Source of the DNA: Pseudacidovorax sp. NFM-22 | GTDB lineage: Bacteria > Pseudomonadota > Gammaproteobacteria > Burkholderiales > Burkholderiaceae_C | DNA: 64,000 nt | Direction: 5' to 3' | NCBI RefSeq assembly: GCF_021401245.1 | Contig: NZ_JACBFY010000005.1 | Location: forward strand, 124,001 to 188,000 | Part shown: positions 50,769-60,233 of the stretch, one piece after another | Layout: the number at the start of each line of letters is the position of its first letter | Numbering within the stretch: the stretch's first letter is position 1 | The notes under the pieces: generated by a model | Seen by the model: only the letters and a program-made list of their open reading frames with translations | Database searches by the model: none | Told to the model about the DNA's origin: nothing | Translations under genes and position numbers: made by a program

Positions 50769-50786
50769 GCCAACGAAGGCTTTCGC
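50769..50786 (-). promoter_or_regulatory. copy D of recurrent 18-bp motif (GCGAAAGCCTTCGTTGGC)
   Basis: On the minus strand, 84 bp before the ATG of the family-5 binding protein. It matches copy B at 15 of 18 positions. It lies within the 204-bp gap between the uvrA-like gene and the importer operon. Confidence 0.4.
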
Positions 50787-50889
50787 AGAAGCATCCTCGC
50801 GCCGGGCAGAAGCAGCGCACTTCGCCCGCCGTCGCGATCTCGCAGATGTCTCTCCGGCCCGAAGGGCGAAGCGCCCGTCGATCGCCGCC

Positions 50890-53622
50890 CTACCCGGCGA
50901 GCGCCTGCCGCAGGTAGACGGCCGTCGCGCTCTCCGACGAGGTGGCAGCGACCTGCGCGGGCGTGCCCTGCGCCACGATGCGTCCGCCTTCGGCGCCCGC
51001 GCCGGGCCCCATGTCGATCACCCAGTCGGCCGCCGCCACCACACGCATGTCGTGCTCGACGACCAGAACCGTGTTGCCGGCGTCCACCAGCCTCTGCAAC
51101 GGCGCCATCAGCCGCTCGACATCCGCCGGGTGGAGGCCGGTGGTGGGTTCGTCCAGGATGTAGAGGGTGCCCCCACGCGGCACGCGCTGCAGTTCGGTGG
51201 CGAGCTTGATGCGCTGGGCCTCGCCGCCCGACAGCTCGGTCGCCGGCTGGCCCAGGCGCAGGTAGTCCAGCCCGAGTTCCCCGAGCAGTTGGAGCGGTGC
51301 CGATATGCGGGGCTCCCCCTCGAAGTGCACCCGTGCCTCCTCGACCGTGAGGTCGAGCACCTGCGCGATGTTCTTGCCATTCCAGGTGACGGCCAGGGTG
51401 TCGGCGTTGTAGCGCGCGCCGTGGCAGGTGGGGCATGGCGCATACACGCTCGGCATGAACAGCAGTTCCACGCTGACCGAGCCCTCGCCCTCGCACGTCT
51501 CGCAACGCCCCTTGGCGACGTTGAAGGAGAAGCGCCCCGCGTCGTAGCGCCGACGACGCGCCAACGCCGTCGAGGCGAAGAGCTGCCGGACGGCGTCGAA
51601 CAGTCCGGTGTAGGTCGCGAGGTTCGACCGGGGCGTGCGACCGATCGGCTTCTGGTCCACCTGCACGAGCCGGCGCACCGCCTCGGCGCCGGCGCCCAGC
51701 TGGCCCGCCATGGGCGTGGCCCAGGCTTCGGCGCCGACCTCCGGCACGTCCTCGTCGGACGCCGGGCCTTGGCCGAGCCGCTGGCCCAACAGGTCGGCCA
51801 GCGCCTGGCTGACCAGCGTGGACTTGCCCGAGCCGGACCGGCCGGTGACAGCACACAGCACGCCGAGCGGAATGCGGACGTCGAGGTCGCTCAGGTTGTT
51901 GCGGCGGATGCCTTCGAGCGCCAACCAGTGGGTGGGCGAGCGGCCGCGACCGACCGGGGGATGCCGGTCCGCGCGGAGAAAGCGCGCGGTGACTGAGCGC
52001 TCGACGGCCGCGAGCCCCTCGGGCGGTCCACTGTAGAGCACTTCGCCACCGCGGCTGCCGGCCCCGGGCCCGACGTCGACGATCCAGTCGGCGCGCCGCA
52101 TCGTCTCCACATCGTGCTCCACCACGAACACCGAATTGCCGTTGCGCCGGAGTTGCGCCAGCGCATCCAGCAAGGCTTCACCGTCGGCCGGGTGCAGGCC
52201 GGCCGATGGCTCATCGAGCACGTAGACCACGCCGAACAGGCTCGAGCGGATCTGCGCCCCGAGGCGCAGGCGCTGCAGTTCGCCGGGCGAGAGCGTCGGC
52301 GTCGACCGGTCCATGGTCAGGTAGCCCAGGCAGAGCGCGAGCAGGGTCTGGATGCGCTCGCGAATCTCCGTGGCCAGCCGTTGCGCGGCCAGGCGCTTCT
52401 CCTGCGACCCTTCGGGTGTGCGGCGCACGTCGGGCGCCGTGGCGTGGGACGCCTCGCCCCTTGCAGACCGGGCAGCGCGCGCCGCGCGGGACTGCGCCGC
52501 GCCGAGCGTCTGCGAGGGGCGCGTCGTCGCCGCAGCCCGCCCTTGCGCCGCCGCGTCCAACAGGTCGTGCACGGCCGCCAGCGGCAAGGCGGCGACCTCG
52601 CCGATGTCGTGCCCTTCGAAGGTCACCGACAGCGCCTCGGCTTTCAGGCGCTTGCCCTGACACGCCGGGCACAACCCGCCGACCATGAACCGCGACACGC
52701 GCCGCTTCATGAGTTCGCTCTGGCTGGTGGCGTAGGTGTGGAGCACGTAACGGCGTGCGCTGGTGAAGGTGCCCTGGTAGCTCGGCGCCAGCTTGCGACG
52801 CAGCGCCTGGCGGGTCTCGGCCGGCGTGAAGCCGGCATAGACCGGGACCGTGGGCTGCTCGTCGGTGAACAGGATCCAGTCGCGGACCTTCTTCGGCAGC
52901 TGGTGCCAGGGCGTGTCGACGTCATGGCCGAGCGTGACCAGGATGTCGCGCAGGTTCTGGCCCTGCCAGGCCGTGGGCCAGGCGGCCACGGCGCGCTCCC
53001 GGATCGTCAAGGACGGGTCGGGCACCATCGACGCCTCGGTGACGTCGAAGACGCGGCCGAGGCCGTGGCAGGTCGGGCAGGCCCCCTGGGGCGTGTTGGG
53101 CGAGAAGTCCTCGGCATAGAGCATGGGCTGGTCGGCCGGGTAATGCCCTGCGCGGGAAAACAGCAGGCGCAGCAGGCTCGACAGCGTGGTCAGGCTCCCG
53201 ACCGTGGAGCGCGAGCCCGGCGTGCCGCGCGACTGCTGCAGCGCCACGGCGGGCGGCAGGCCGTCGATGCGGTCGACGTCGGGCACGCCCACCTGGTCGA
53301 TCAGGCGCCGGGCGTACGGCGCCACGGAGTCGAGGTAACGCCGCTGAGACTCGGCGAAGAGGGTGCCGAACGCCAGTGACGACTTGCCCGAGCCGGAGAT
53401 GCCCGTGAACACCACGAGGGCGTCGCGCGGAATGTCCACGTCGACGTCGCGAAGGTTGTGCTCGCGCGCGCCGCGCACGCGCACGAAGCGATCGATATCC
53501 GTGTGCTCTGGCGCGCTGGTGCGTGCCGACGTCTTCGACGCGCCCGCGTCCGCGGCTGCGCCTGGCGCTGGCCTGGCGGGGGATTTCTGGCTTGCAGGTC
53601 TTTGCATGTGCCCACTGTGCAT
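50890..53622 (-). CDS. UvrA-like excinuclease ABC subunit A
   Basis: 910 residues from the ATG at 53622; 53607 is an alternative and neither has a clear ribosome site. Two ABC ATPase modules: [20 protein letters not shown] near the N terminus and [20 protein letters not shown] in the middle. Zinc-finger pairs CPTCHG, CPACQG, CETCEG and CPTCHG, and signature [12 protein letters not shown] / [17 protein letters not shown] are present. Residues about 360-410 are a basic Ala/Arg/Ser insert. The 40-residue disordered N terminus and the relatively short DNA-binding part suggest a UvrA2/UvrA-like paralogue rather than the housekeeping protein. It may act in damage tolerance or drug resistance. Confidence 0.88.
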   Translation of the reverse strand: MHSGHMQRPASQKSPARPAPGAAADAGASKTSARTSAPEHTDIDRFVRVRGAREHNLRDVDVDIPRDALVVFTGISGSGKSSLAFGTLFAESQRRYLDSVAPYARRLIDQVGVPDVDRIDGLPPAVALQQSRGTPGSRSTVGSLTTLSSLLRLLFSRAGHYPADQPMLYAEDFSPNTPQGACPTCHGLGRVFDVTEASMVPDPSLTIRERAVAAWPTAWQGQNLRDILVTLGHDVDTPWHQLPKKVRDWILFTDEQPTVPVYAGFTPAETRQALRRKLAPSYQGTFTSARRYVLHTYATSQSELMKRRVSRFMVGGLCPACQGKRLKAEALSVTFEGHDIGEVAALPLAAVHDLLDAAAQGRAAATTRPSQTLGAAQSRAARAARSARGEASHATAPDVRRTPEGSQEKRLAAQRLATEIRERIQTLLALCLGYLTMDRSTPTLSPGELQRLRLGAQIRSSLFGVVYVLDEPSAGLHPADGEALLDALAQLRRNGNSVFVVEHDVETMRRADWIVDVGPGAGSRGGEVLYSGPPEGLAAVERSVTARFLRADRHPPVGRGRSPTHWLALEGIRRNNLSDLDVRIPLGVLCAVTGRSGSGKSTLVSQALADLLGQRLGQGPASDEDVPEVGAEAWATPMAGQLGAGAEAVRRLVQVDQKPIGRTPRSNLATYTGLFDAVRQLFASTALARRRRYDAGRFSFNVAKGRCETCEGEGSVSVELLFMPSVYAPCPTCHGARYNADTLAVTWNGKNIAQVLDLTVEEARVHFEGEPRISAPLQLLGELGLDYLRLGQPATELSGGEAQRIKLATELQRVPRGGTLYILDEPTTGLHPADVERLMAPLQRLVDAGNTVLVVEHDMRVVAAADWVIDMGPGAGAEGGRIVAQGTPAQVAATSSESATAVYLRQALAG

Positions 53623-53714
53623 GCGGGCCGCCGTGGCAGGGACGGAACATGCCGGCTACTGCTATAGGAAATGGCGCGGCCTGCCGCGCTTATGCGCGCC
53701 CACAGCAAGCAAGC

Positions 53715-53732
53715 GCGAAAAACGTCGTTGGC
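53715..53732 (+). promoter_or_regulatory. copy B of recurrent 18-bp motif (GCGAAAAACGTCGTTGGC)
   Basis: Lies 114 bp before the ATG of the SfnB-like flavoprotein gene, in the 223-bp divergent region with the uvrA-like gene. Matches copy A at 16 of 18 positions. Confidence 0.4.
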
Positions 53733-53845
53733 GGCGCAGGCCGCCCCACCTAGGCTTCGACGCTTTACACACTGCACGGATGCGCCGCACGCCACCGCCT
53801 ACGGGCCTCGCGCATTCGCGGCCGCGCCGACCCGCCTGCCTTCCC

Positions 53846-55066
53846 ATGTCTTCAGACCGCCCCGACGCCGAGTCCCTGGCGCAACGCTTCCGCCCCCTCT
53901 TCCAACAGATCGCCGAGGCCGCGCCGCGCCGCGAGCACGAGCGCCGCCTCGCGCACGACGCCATCGATGCGCTTCGGCAGGCCGGCTTCGGCGCGCTGCG
54001 CGTACCGCGCGAGCACGGCGGCCTGGGTGCCAGCCCCGAGCAGCTGTTCGATCTGCTGATCGAGCTGGGCGCCGCGGACTCCAACCTCGTCCAGGCATTG
54101 CGGGCGCACTTCGGCTTCGTCGAACGCCTGCTGTCCGAGATCGACGAAGGCCATCGGGCGCCCTGGCTGCGCCGGGTGGCCGACGGCGCCATCTTCGGCA
54201 ACGCCACCACCGAAGCCGGCGACGGCCAGCTCGGCCGGCTGCAGACCCGGCTGTTCCGCGAGGACGGACGCTGGCTGCTGGAGGGCGAGAAGTTCTACAG
54301 CACCGGCACGCTGTATGCCGACTGGGTGGGCGTGACGGCGCGCATCGACGGCCCCGAAGCACGCGAAGGCTGGCGCACCCTGGCCCTGGTTCGCACCGAC
54401 ACGCCGGGCGTGGAGCGCATCGACGACTGGCACGGCTTCGGCCAGCGGCTCACGGCCTCGGGCACCACCCGGCTGCATCGCGTGCCAGTGCCCGACGACC
54501 AGGTGCTGCAGTTTCCAGCGCAGGGCGCCACGTCGCAGACGGCGGTCTTCCAGCTGGTGCACATCGCCACGCTGGCGGGGATCGCCCAGGCCATCGTGCG
54601 CGACGCCACGGCCTTCGTGCAGGCACGCCGGCGCAGCTTCAGCCATGGCAGTGCCGCCTCCCCGCGCGAGGATCCGCTGGTGCAGCAGGTGGTGGGCCAG
54701 TTGGCCAACGCGGCCTGGCTCGGCCGCCTGGCCGCACAGGACGTGGCGCGCGGCCTCGGCGATGTCGACCGCCTGCGCCGTCGCGGCGAGCCGGTGCCCG
54801 AGTCGCTGCTGGTGGACGTGGAACTGCGCGCCAGCCATGCGCAGGTGGCCACCACCGAAGCGGTGCTCAACGCGGCGACACGCCTGTTCGACGTGGGCGG
54901 CGCCAGCGCGCTGAACGAAGACCTGCGGCTGGACCGCCACTGGCGCAATGCGCGCACCCTGGCTTCGCACAACCCGTCCATCTACAAGGCCCGCGCCATC
55001 GGCGACCACGCGCTCAACGGCAGCCGGCCCACCTTCTACTGGTCGGTGGGCACGGCGGCGGGCTAA
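53846..55066 (+). CDS. acyl-CoA dehydrogenase-fold flavoprotein, SfnB/DszC-like
   Basis: 406 residues from the ATG at 53846. Plan of acyl-CoA dehydrogenases: FGALRVPREHGGLGASPEQL, IFGNATTEAGDGQLGRLQTR, GEKFYSTGTLYADWVGVTAR, WHGFGQRLTASGTTRLHRVP, and C-terminal RLFDVGGASALNEDLRLDRH, ARTLASHNPSIYKARAIGDH. The GFGQRLTASGTT and HNPSIYKAR stretches are those of the SfnB/DszC sulfur-oxygenase branch. It is alone on its strand before a palindromic repeat. The motif upstream links it to the sulfur operons. Confidence 0.9.
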   Translation: MSSDRPDAESLAQRFRPLFQQIAEAAPRREHERRLAHDAIDALRQAGFGALRVPREHGGLGASPEQLFDLLIELGAADSNLVQALRAHFGFVERLLSEIDEGHRAPWLRRVADGAIFGNATTEAGDGQLGRLQTRLFREDGRWLLEGEKFYSTGTLYADWVGVTARIDGPEAREGWRTLALVRTDTPGVERIDDWHGFGQRLTASGTTRLHRVPVPDDQVLQFPAQGATSQTAVFQLVHIATLAGIAQAIVRDATAFVQARRRSFSHGSAASPREDPLVQQVVGQLANAAWLGRLAAQDVARGLGDVDRLRRRGEPVPESLLVDVELRASHAQVATTEAVLNAATRLFDVGGASALNEDLRLDRHWRNARTLASHNPSIYKARAIGDHALNGSRPTFYWSVGTAAG

Positions 55067-55070
55067 GGAG

Positions 55071-55222
55071 GCGTGAACGAACCCGTCATGTCCGCTCTTC
55101 CTGCCAAAACGCGCCCACTCCGCGTTGCAAATGCTCGCCATAGCCCGAGCTATGGCTGCGCTTTGCGCCTTGATTGGCCGCGTTTTCGCAGCCCGCTCGG
55201 CCACGCCGGATTCATTCACACC
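55071..55222. repeat. 150-bp imperfect palindromic repeat
   Basis: The outer arms GTGAACGAACCCG (55073-55085) and, on the opposite strand, GTGAATGAATCCG match at 11 of 13. Inner arms CCAAAACGCG and GCGAAAACGCGG pair next, then GCAAATGC with the complement of GCGCTTTGC, and at the centre a perfect CCATAGC / GCTATGG stem. The whole element can fold into one long hairpin. It fills most of the 237-bp gap between two rightward genes; a partial copy is at 23433. Confidence 0.75.
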
Positions 55223-55303
55223 TTCTGAGGCGGCGGATCGCGCAAAGCTGCTTTTCGGCGGCCGGCGCGCCGCCGCTGCGGGGCGCGCCCACACTGGCGC
55301 GCC

Positions 55304-56272
55304 ATGAACAAACGCGACCTGTTGCGCGCGCTGGGCGGCGCCGCGCTCCTGCCCGCGCCTGCACTGCTGCATGCGCAGACGCCCTTCCCGAGCCGCCCCG
55401 TCACCCTCGTCGTGCCCTATGCCGCCGGCGGACCGACCGATGTGCATGCCCGCGTGATCGCCAACCGGCTCTCAGCCATCTGGGGCCAGCCCGTGCTGGT
55501 CGAGAACCGGGGCGGGGGCGGCACGCTGATCGGCACCCAGTACGTGGCCAAGGCGCCCGCGGACGGGCACACGCTGCTGCTCACCGCCTATGCCTACACG
55601 TCCAACCCCATCCTGCGAAGCAGCATGCCCTATGCGGCCGATGCGTTGAAGCCGCTGGTGAAGATCGGCGCGAACGGACTGATCCTGTTCGTCTCGGGGC
55701 GCTCGTCGATGAAGTCGCTGGCCGACGTGGTGGCGCTTGCGCGCTCGGGGCCGGATCGCCTGCGCCTGGCGTCGTCGGGCAATGCGTCGAGTCCGCACAT
55801 TGCGCTGGAGCTGTTCGCCAGGGCATTGAACACGCGCATCACCCACGTGGCCTACCGCGGTGCGGCACCGGCCAAGAACGACGTCATCGCCGGCGTGGTG
55901 GACGGCATCTTCGACGGCACCTCGTCGATGCCGCTGGCCCGCGCGGGCCAGCTTCGCGCCATCGCCATCGCGGCGCCGCAGCGCCATCCGGCCGCGCCCG
56001 ACGTGCCCACCTTCCGCGAGCAGGGCGTGGACCTGCTCTATGCCACCTGGTACGGCATGCTGCTGCCTTCGGGCGTGCCCGACGCGCTGACGCTGAAGAT
56101 CAACGCCGACATCCGGCGCGCGCTCGACGATCCGGGGGTACGCGCCGCGATTGCCGAAACGGGCCTGCAGCTGTCCCCCGGCACGCCGCAGCAGTTCGCC
56201 AGCTTCCTGGACGGGGAGTCGCGCAAGCTGCGCGCGCTGGTGGACAGCGGGGTGCGCATCGACGTCGAGTAG
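55304..56272 (+). CDS. Bug-family periplasmic substrate-binding protein
   Basis: 322 residues with signal peptide (LLRALGGAALLPAPALLHAQ). Family motifs: PVTLVVPYAAGGPTDVHARV, NRGGGGTLIGTQYVAKAPAD, LASSGNASSPHIALELFARA, YRGAAPAKNDVIAGVVDGIF. Binds an unknown, probably carboxylate, ligand. No tripartite tricarboxylate membrane genes are nearby. It lies 82 bp after the palindromic repeat. Confidence 0.92.
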   Translation: MNKRDLLRALGGAALLPAPALLHAQTPFPSRPVTLVVPYAAGGPTDVHARVIANRLSAIWGQPVLVENRGGGGTLIGTQYVAKAPADGHTLLLTAYAYTSNPILRSSMPYAADALKPLVKIGANGLILFVSGRSSMKSLADVVALARSGPDRLRLASSGNASSPHIALELFARALNTRITHVAYRGAAPAKNDVIAGVVDGIFDGTSSMPLARAGQLRAIAIAAPQRHPAAPDVPTFREQGVDLLYATWYGMLLPSGVPDALTLKINADIRRALDDPGVRAAIAETGLQLSPGTPQQFASFLDGESRKLRALVDSGVRIDVE

Positions 56273-56307
56273 CCGGCAGCCGCCATGCGCTGCGCGGCTA
56301 TCGACAT

Positions 56308-56325
56308 GCGCTTTGCTTCGTTGGC
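56308..56325 (+). promoter_or_regulatory. copy C of recurrent 18-bp motif (GCGCTTTGCTTCGTTGGC)
   Basis: Lies 63 bp before the ATG of the NlpA-type gene. It matches copy D at 13 of 18 positions, with TTCGTTGGC intact; like copy A it is preceded by CAT. Confidence 0.3.
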
Positions 56326-56388
56326 GCGGCGTAAGGCGCAACGCACAGTGGCGACCCCGTGTTCGCACACTCTGCTCTTCGCTGCTTC

Positions 56389-57204
56389 ATGCCTTTCTCC
56401 CTTCGCCGCCGTGCCGCCATCGCCGCGCTCTCGCTGTTCTCCCTCGCCACCCTCGCGCCCGCCACGCATGCCCAGGACAAGGCGGCCATCAAGGTCGGCA
56501 TCTCGGTCGGCAATGCCGAGAAGATCTTCGAGGTGGTCAAGAAGGTCGCGGCCCGCGACGGCCTCGACGTGCAGGTCGTGGTCTTCAACGACTACCAACT
56601 GCCCAACGCGGCACTGGCCGCCGGCGATCTTGACGCCAACGCCTTCCAGCACCAGCCCTTCCTGGACAACCAGATCAAGGCCCGCGGCTACGACATCGTG
56701 CCCGTCGGCCTGACCATCACGGCGCCGCTGGGCTTCTACTCGCGCAAGGTCAAGTCGGCGCAGGAACTGCCCGAGGGCGCCTCGGTGGGCATCCAGAACG
56801 ACCCCTCCAACGGCAACCGCGCGCTGCTGCTGCTGCAGTCGGCCGGCCTGCTCACGCTCAAGCCCGAGGCCGTGAAGAACAACACCGCCACCCCACTGGA
56901 CGTGACGGCCAACCCCAGGAAGCTCAAGCTGGTGCCGCTGGACGCCGCGCAGTTGCCGCGCTCGCTGGACGACCTGACCATCGCCTCGATCAACAACGAC
57001 TACGCCGAGAAGGCGGGCCTGTCCTTCGTGCGCGATGCGGTCATCAAGGAATCGCCGCAGGGCCCCTATGCCAATCTGATCGCCGTGCGCCGGGCCGACA
57101 AGGACAAGCCGTGGGCCAAGAAGCTGGTCGCGGCCTACCAGTCGGCCGAGGTGCGGCGGTTCATCGAGACGACCTTCAAGGGCGCGCTGATCCCGGCGTT
57201 CTGA
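56389..57204 (+). CDS. NlpA/MetQ-family periplasmic binding protein
   Basis: 271 residues from the ATG at 56389. The signal peptide ends PATHAQDK without a lipobox. Segments VVVFNDYQLPNAALAAGDLD, ANAFQHQPFLDNQIKARGYD, LGFYSRKVKSAQELPEGASV and IQNDPSNGNRALLLLQSAGL are those of MetQ proteins. No permease or ATPase gene is adjacent, so it must share a translocator, perhaps the MetNI pair at 34-35 kb. It lies between a Bug protein and a CoA-transferase gene. Confidence 0.9.
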   Translation: MPFSLRRRAAIAALSLFSLATLAPATHAQDKAAIKVGISVGNAEKIFEVVKKVAARDGLDVQVVVFNDYQLPNAALAAGDLDANAFQHQPFLDNQIKARGYDIVPVGLTITAPLGFYSRKVKSAQELPEGASVGIQNDPSNGNRALLLLQSAGLLTLKPEAVKNNTATPLDVTANPRKLKLVPLDAAQLPRSLDDLTIASINNDYAEKAGLSFVRDAVIKESPQGPYANLIAVRRADKDKPWAKKLVAAYQSAEVRRFIETTFKGALIPAF

Positions 57205-57339
57205 CGCCGCCCCCTGCGCGCCTGGACGTCCCGGCCGACACCCGCGCCGGGGCCGAGGGCTAGACTCCTGCCCCTCTGCCGCCGCATGGCCACGCCGCCG
57301 TGCGGCGTTCGTCATTCAGCCTTCCTGGAGTCCCGTCCC

Positions 57340-58854
57340 ATGCCCGCGTCCGGCCGCATCCTCAACCCCCTGCTCGCCTCGCGCGTGGTCTCGGCCGACG
57401 AGGCCGCCGCCCTGGTGCCGCCGGGTGCCAACATCGGCATGAGCGGCTTCACCGGCGCCGGCTATCCCAAGGCTGTTCCGCAGGCGCTGGCCGCCCGCAT
57501 CGGCCAGGCCCACGCGCGGGGCGAGTCCTTCCGAATCGGCCTGTGGACCGGCGCCTCGACCGGCCCCGAGCTGGACGGCGCACTGGCCGCGGTCGATGGC
57601 ATCGAGATGCGGCTGCCCTTCCAGTCCGACCCCACGCTGCGCAAGCTCATCAACAGCGGGCGCATGCACTTCACCGACATGCACCTGAGCCATGTCGCGC
57701 CGCAGGCCTGGTTCGGCTTCCTGGGCCGCATCGACACGGCCGTGGTCGAGGTCGCGGGCGTGCTGCCCGACGGCCGCCTCATTCCGTCCTCCTCCATCGG
57801 CAACAACAAGACCTGGCTGGACCAGGCCGACCGCATCATCCTGGAAGTCAACAGCTGGTTCAGCGATGGCTTCGAGGGCATGCACGACGTGTATTACGGC
57901 ACCCGGCTGCCGCCCCACCGCGTGCCCATCCCGCTGGTGGGCGCGGGCGACCGCATCGGCGAGCCCTACCTGCACTGCGACCTGTCGAAGGTGGTCGCCG
58001 TGGTCGAGACCCATCAGCCCGACCGCAACACCGCCTTCGCGGCGCCCGACGCCGTGTCGCGCGCCATCGCCGGGCACATCATCGACTTCCTGCAGCACGA
58101 GGTGGCCAAGGGCCGCCTACCGGCGCGCACGCTGCTGCCGATCCAGTCGGGCGTGGGCAACGTCGCCAACGCCGTGCTGGCGGGCCTGAACGAAGGCCCT
58201 TTCGAAGGCATGTCCGCCTATACCGAGGTGCTGCAGGACGGCATGCTGGCCATGCTCGACAAGGGCACCCTGGCCCAGGCCTCGGCCACGGCGCTGTCGC
58301 TGAGCCAGCCCGTGGCCGAGCGCTTCAATGCCGGCGCGGCGGCCTACCGCGACCGCATCGTGCTGCGCCCGCAGGAGATCAGCAACCACCCCGAAGTGAT
58401 CCGCCGCCTGGGCACCATCGCCATGAACGCGATGATCGAGGCTGACATCTACGGCAACGTCAACTCCACGCACGTGATGGGCTCGTCGATCATGAACGGC
58501 ATCGGCGGCTCGGGCGACTTCGCGCGCAACGCCTACCTGTCGATCTTCGTCACGCCCTCGGTGGCCAAGGACGGGGCCATCTCCTGCATCGTGCCCTTCG
58601 CCTCCCACGTGGACAACACCGAGCACGACGTGCAGGTCATCGTGACCGAGCAGGGCCTGGCCGACCTGCGCGGCCTGTCGCCGCGGCAGCGGGCGCAGTG
58701 CATCATCGAGCGCTGCGCCCATCCGGACTACCGGCCGGCGCTGCGCGACTACGTGGCCCGGGCCGCGCTGCACGCCCCCGGCCAGCACACGCCGCACCTG
58801 CTGGACGAGGCCTTCTCCTGGCACACGCGCTACCTGCGCGAAGGGCACATGTAG
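57340..58854 (+). CDS. succinate/acetate CoA-transferase (acetyl-CoA hydrolase/transferase family)
   Basis: 504 residues from the ATG at 57340 with GGAG at 57327-57330. Family motifs: GANIGMSGFTGAGYPKAVPQ, SGVGNVANAVLAGL, the catalytic glutamate expected in YTEVLQDG (Glu296), and VIVTEQGLADLRGLSPRQRA. These are class I CoA-transferases moving CoA between acetyl-CoA and succinate or propionate (AarC/Cat1/ScpC type). Located alone between an NlpA-type gene and the convergent sulfatase operon. Link to neighbours is not evident. Confidence 0.93.
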   Translation: MPASGRILNPLLASRVVSADEAAALVPPGANIGMSGFTGAGYPKAVPQALAARIGQAHARGESFRIGLWTGASTGPELDGALAAVDGIEMRLPFQSDPTLRKLINSGRMHFTDMHLSHVAPQAWFGFLGRIDTAVVEVAGVLPDGRLIPSSSIGNNKTWLDQADRIILEVNSWFSDGFEGMHDVYYGTRLPPHRVPIPLVGAGDRIGEPYLHCDLSKVVAVVETHQPDRNTAFAAPDAVSRAIAGHIIDFLQHEVAKGRLPARTLLPIQSGVGNVANAVLAGLNEGPFEGMSAYTEVLQDGMLAMLDKGTLAQASATALSLSQPVAERFNAGAAAYRDRIVLRPQEISNHPEVIRRLGTIAMNAMIEADIYGNVNSTHVMGSSIMNGIGGSGDFARNAYLSIFVTPSVAKDGAISCIVPFASHVDNTEHDVQVIVTEQGLADLRGLSPRQRAQCIIERCAHPDYRPALRDYVARAALHAPGQHTPHLLDEAFSWHTRYLREGHM

Positions 58855-58901
58855 CCTTCGGGCGACTGGCGGGGCGCCCCCGCGAAGCCCCGGCCGTGGG
58901 C

Positions 58902-60233
58902 TCACAGCGCCCGCGTGGCCCGCTCCGGCACGTAGCGGTCCGCCTGCACGTCGGGCGTCACGCCATGGGTGAACACCTCGTCGGTGATCGGCAGGAAGCC
59001 CTCGTTCCAGTCCACCCACTGCTGACGCAGCCGCGCGCACACCTCGGGCTGCCGCTCACGCAGGTTGGCGCGCTCGCGCGGGTCGACCGCCACGTCGAAG
59101 AGGAACTCGTTGTCGTTGATCTTGAGGTACTTCCAGTCCCCGTCGCGCACGGCGCGCTGGGACTGCGCCTTGTAGCGCCAGTACAGCGTGCGCGGATGCA
59201 CGGGTGCCTGGCCTTCGAGCACGGGCAGCAGGTTCTCGCCGTCGCTCGGATAGTCGGCATGCGGTGCACCGCCCGCCGCGGCCAGCAAGGTCGGCAGCCA
59301 GTCGGCGGTGATGGCCACCTGGTCCTGCACCTGCGGCGCGATGCGGGCCGGCCAGCGCAGCAGCGTGGGCACACGCAGGCCGCCTTCGAGCAGCTCGGTC
59401 TTCTGGCCCACCAGCGGCCAGGTCTTGGAGAAGCGCTCGCCGCCGTTGTCGCTGGTGAAGACCACCACGGTGTTCTCCGCCTGCCCCGTCTGCGCCAGCG
59501 CTGCCAGCACCTGGCCGATGGCGGCGTCCAGGGCTTCGACGATCTCGCCGTACTTGCGCAGGCTGCCGCCGTCGTAGTGGAACAGGTCGCGCAGCTCGCG
59601 CGACACCGCTTCGTCGCCCGGCCCTTCCCAGGGCCAGTGCGGCGCGGTGAAGTGCAGCGACAGGAAGAAGGGCCGGGCCTGGCCGGCCCGGCCGCGCACA
59701 TGGGCCTCTGCCTCGTCGGCCAGCACCTGGGTGTAGTAGCCCACGCGCTCGACCGGCACCTCGCCTTCCCACAGGTCGGTGGGCACGGCAACGCCGACGC
59801 CGGGCTTGTGGGTGAAGTAGTCCACCGCCCCGCCCAGGTTGCCGAAGAAGCGGTCGTAGCCGCTCTTCAGCGGCCCGAAGGCCGGCGGGTGGCCCAGGTG
59901 CCACTTGCCGATGAGCGCGGTGTCGTAGCCCTGCGCCTTGAGCAGCGAGGGCAGCGTGGGATGCTCCGGCGGCAGGCCATGCACATGGCCGCTGCGGGCG
60001 ATGGGCTCTTCGAGCCCGCCGCGCAGCCGGTACTGGTAGCGGCCCGTCATGAGCGCGAAGCGTGTCGCCGAGCACACCGCCGAGTTGGCATAGGCCTGGG
60101 TGAAACGCACGCCCTGGCCGGCCAGCGCGTCCAGGTGCGGCGTGGCGAAGTCGGTGGCGCCATAGACGCCGAGGTCCGCCCAGCCCAGGTCGTCGGCCAG
60201 GATGAAGAGGATGTTGGGCGCAGAGCGGCTCAT
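58902..60233 (-). CDS. sulfatase (arylsulfatase type)
   Basis: 443 residues without a signal peptide, so cytoplasmic. Metal ligands are in FILADDLGWADLG (Asp14, Asp15) and FTSDNGGERF. The formylglycine motif is C54-S-A-T-R (AVCSATRFALMTGRY), i.e. the C-x-A-x-R form, which needs a formylglycine-generating enzyme encoded elsewhere. IGKWHLG and LHFTAPHWPW are further active-site segments. It cleaves sulfate esters to release sulfate. The ATG overlaps the binding-protein stop by 4 nt, making it the last gene of a sulfate-ester import operon. Confidence 0.95.
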   Translation of the reverse strand: MSRSAPNILFILADDLGWADLGVYGATDFATPHLDALAGQGVRFTQAYANSAVCSATRFALMTGRYQYRLRGGLEEPIARSGHVHGLPPEHPTLPSLLKAQGYDTALIGKWHLGHPPAFGPLKSGYDRFFGNLGGAVDYFTHKPGVGVAVPTDLWEGEVPVERVGYYTQVLADEAEAHVRGRAGQARPFFLSLHFTAPHWPWEGPGDEAVSRELRDLFHYDGGSLRKYGEIVEALDAAIGQVLAALAQTGQAENTVVVFTSDNGGERFSKTWPLVGQKTELLEGGLRVPTLLRWPARIAPQVQDQVAITADWLPTLLAAAGGAPHADYPSDGENLLPVLEGQAPVHPRTLYWRYKAQSQRAVRDGDWKYLKINDNEFLFDVAVDPRERANLRERQPEVCARLRQQWVDWNEGFLPITDEVFTHGVTPDVQADRYVPERATRAL

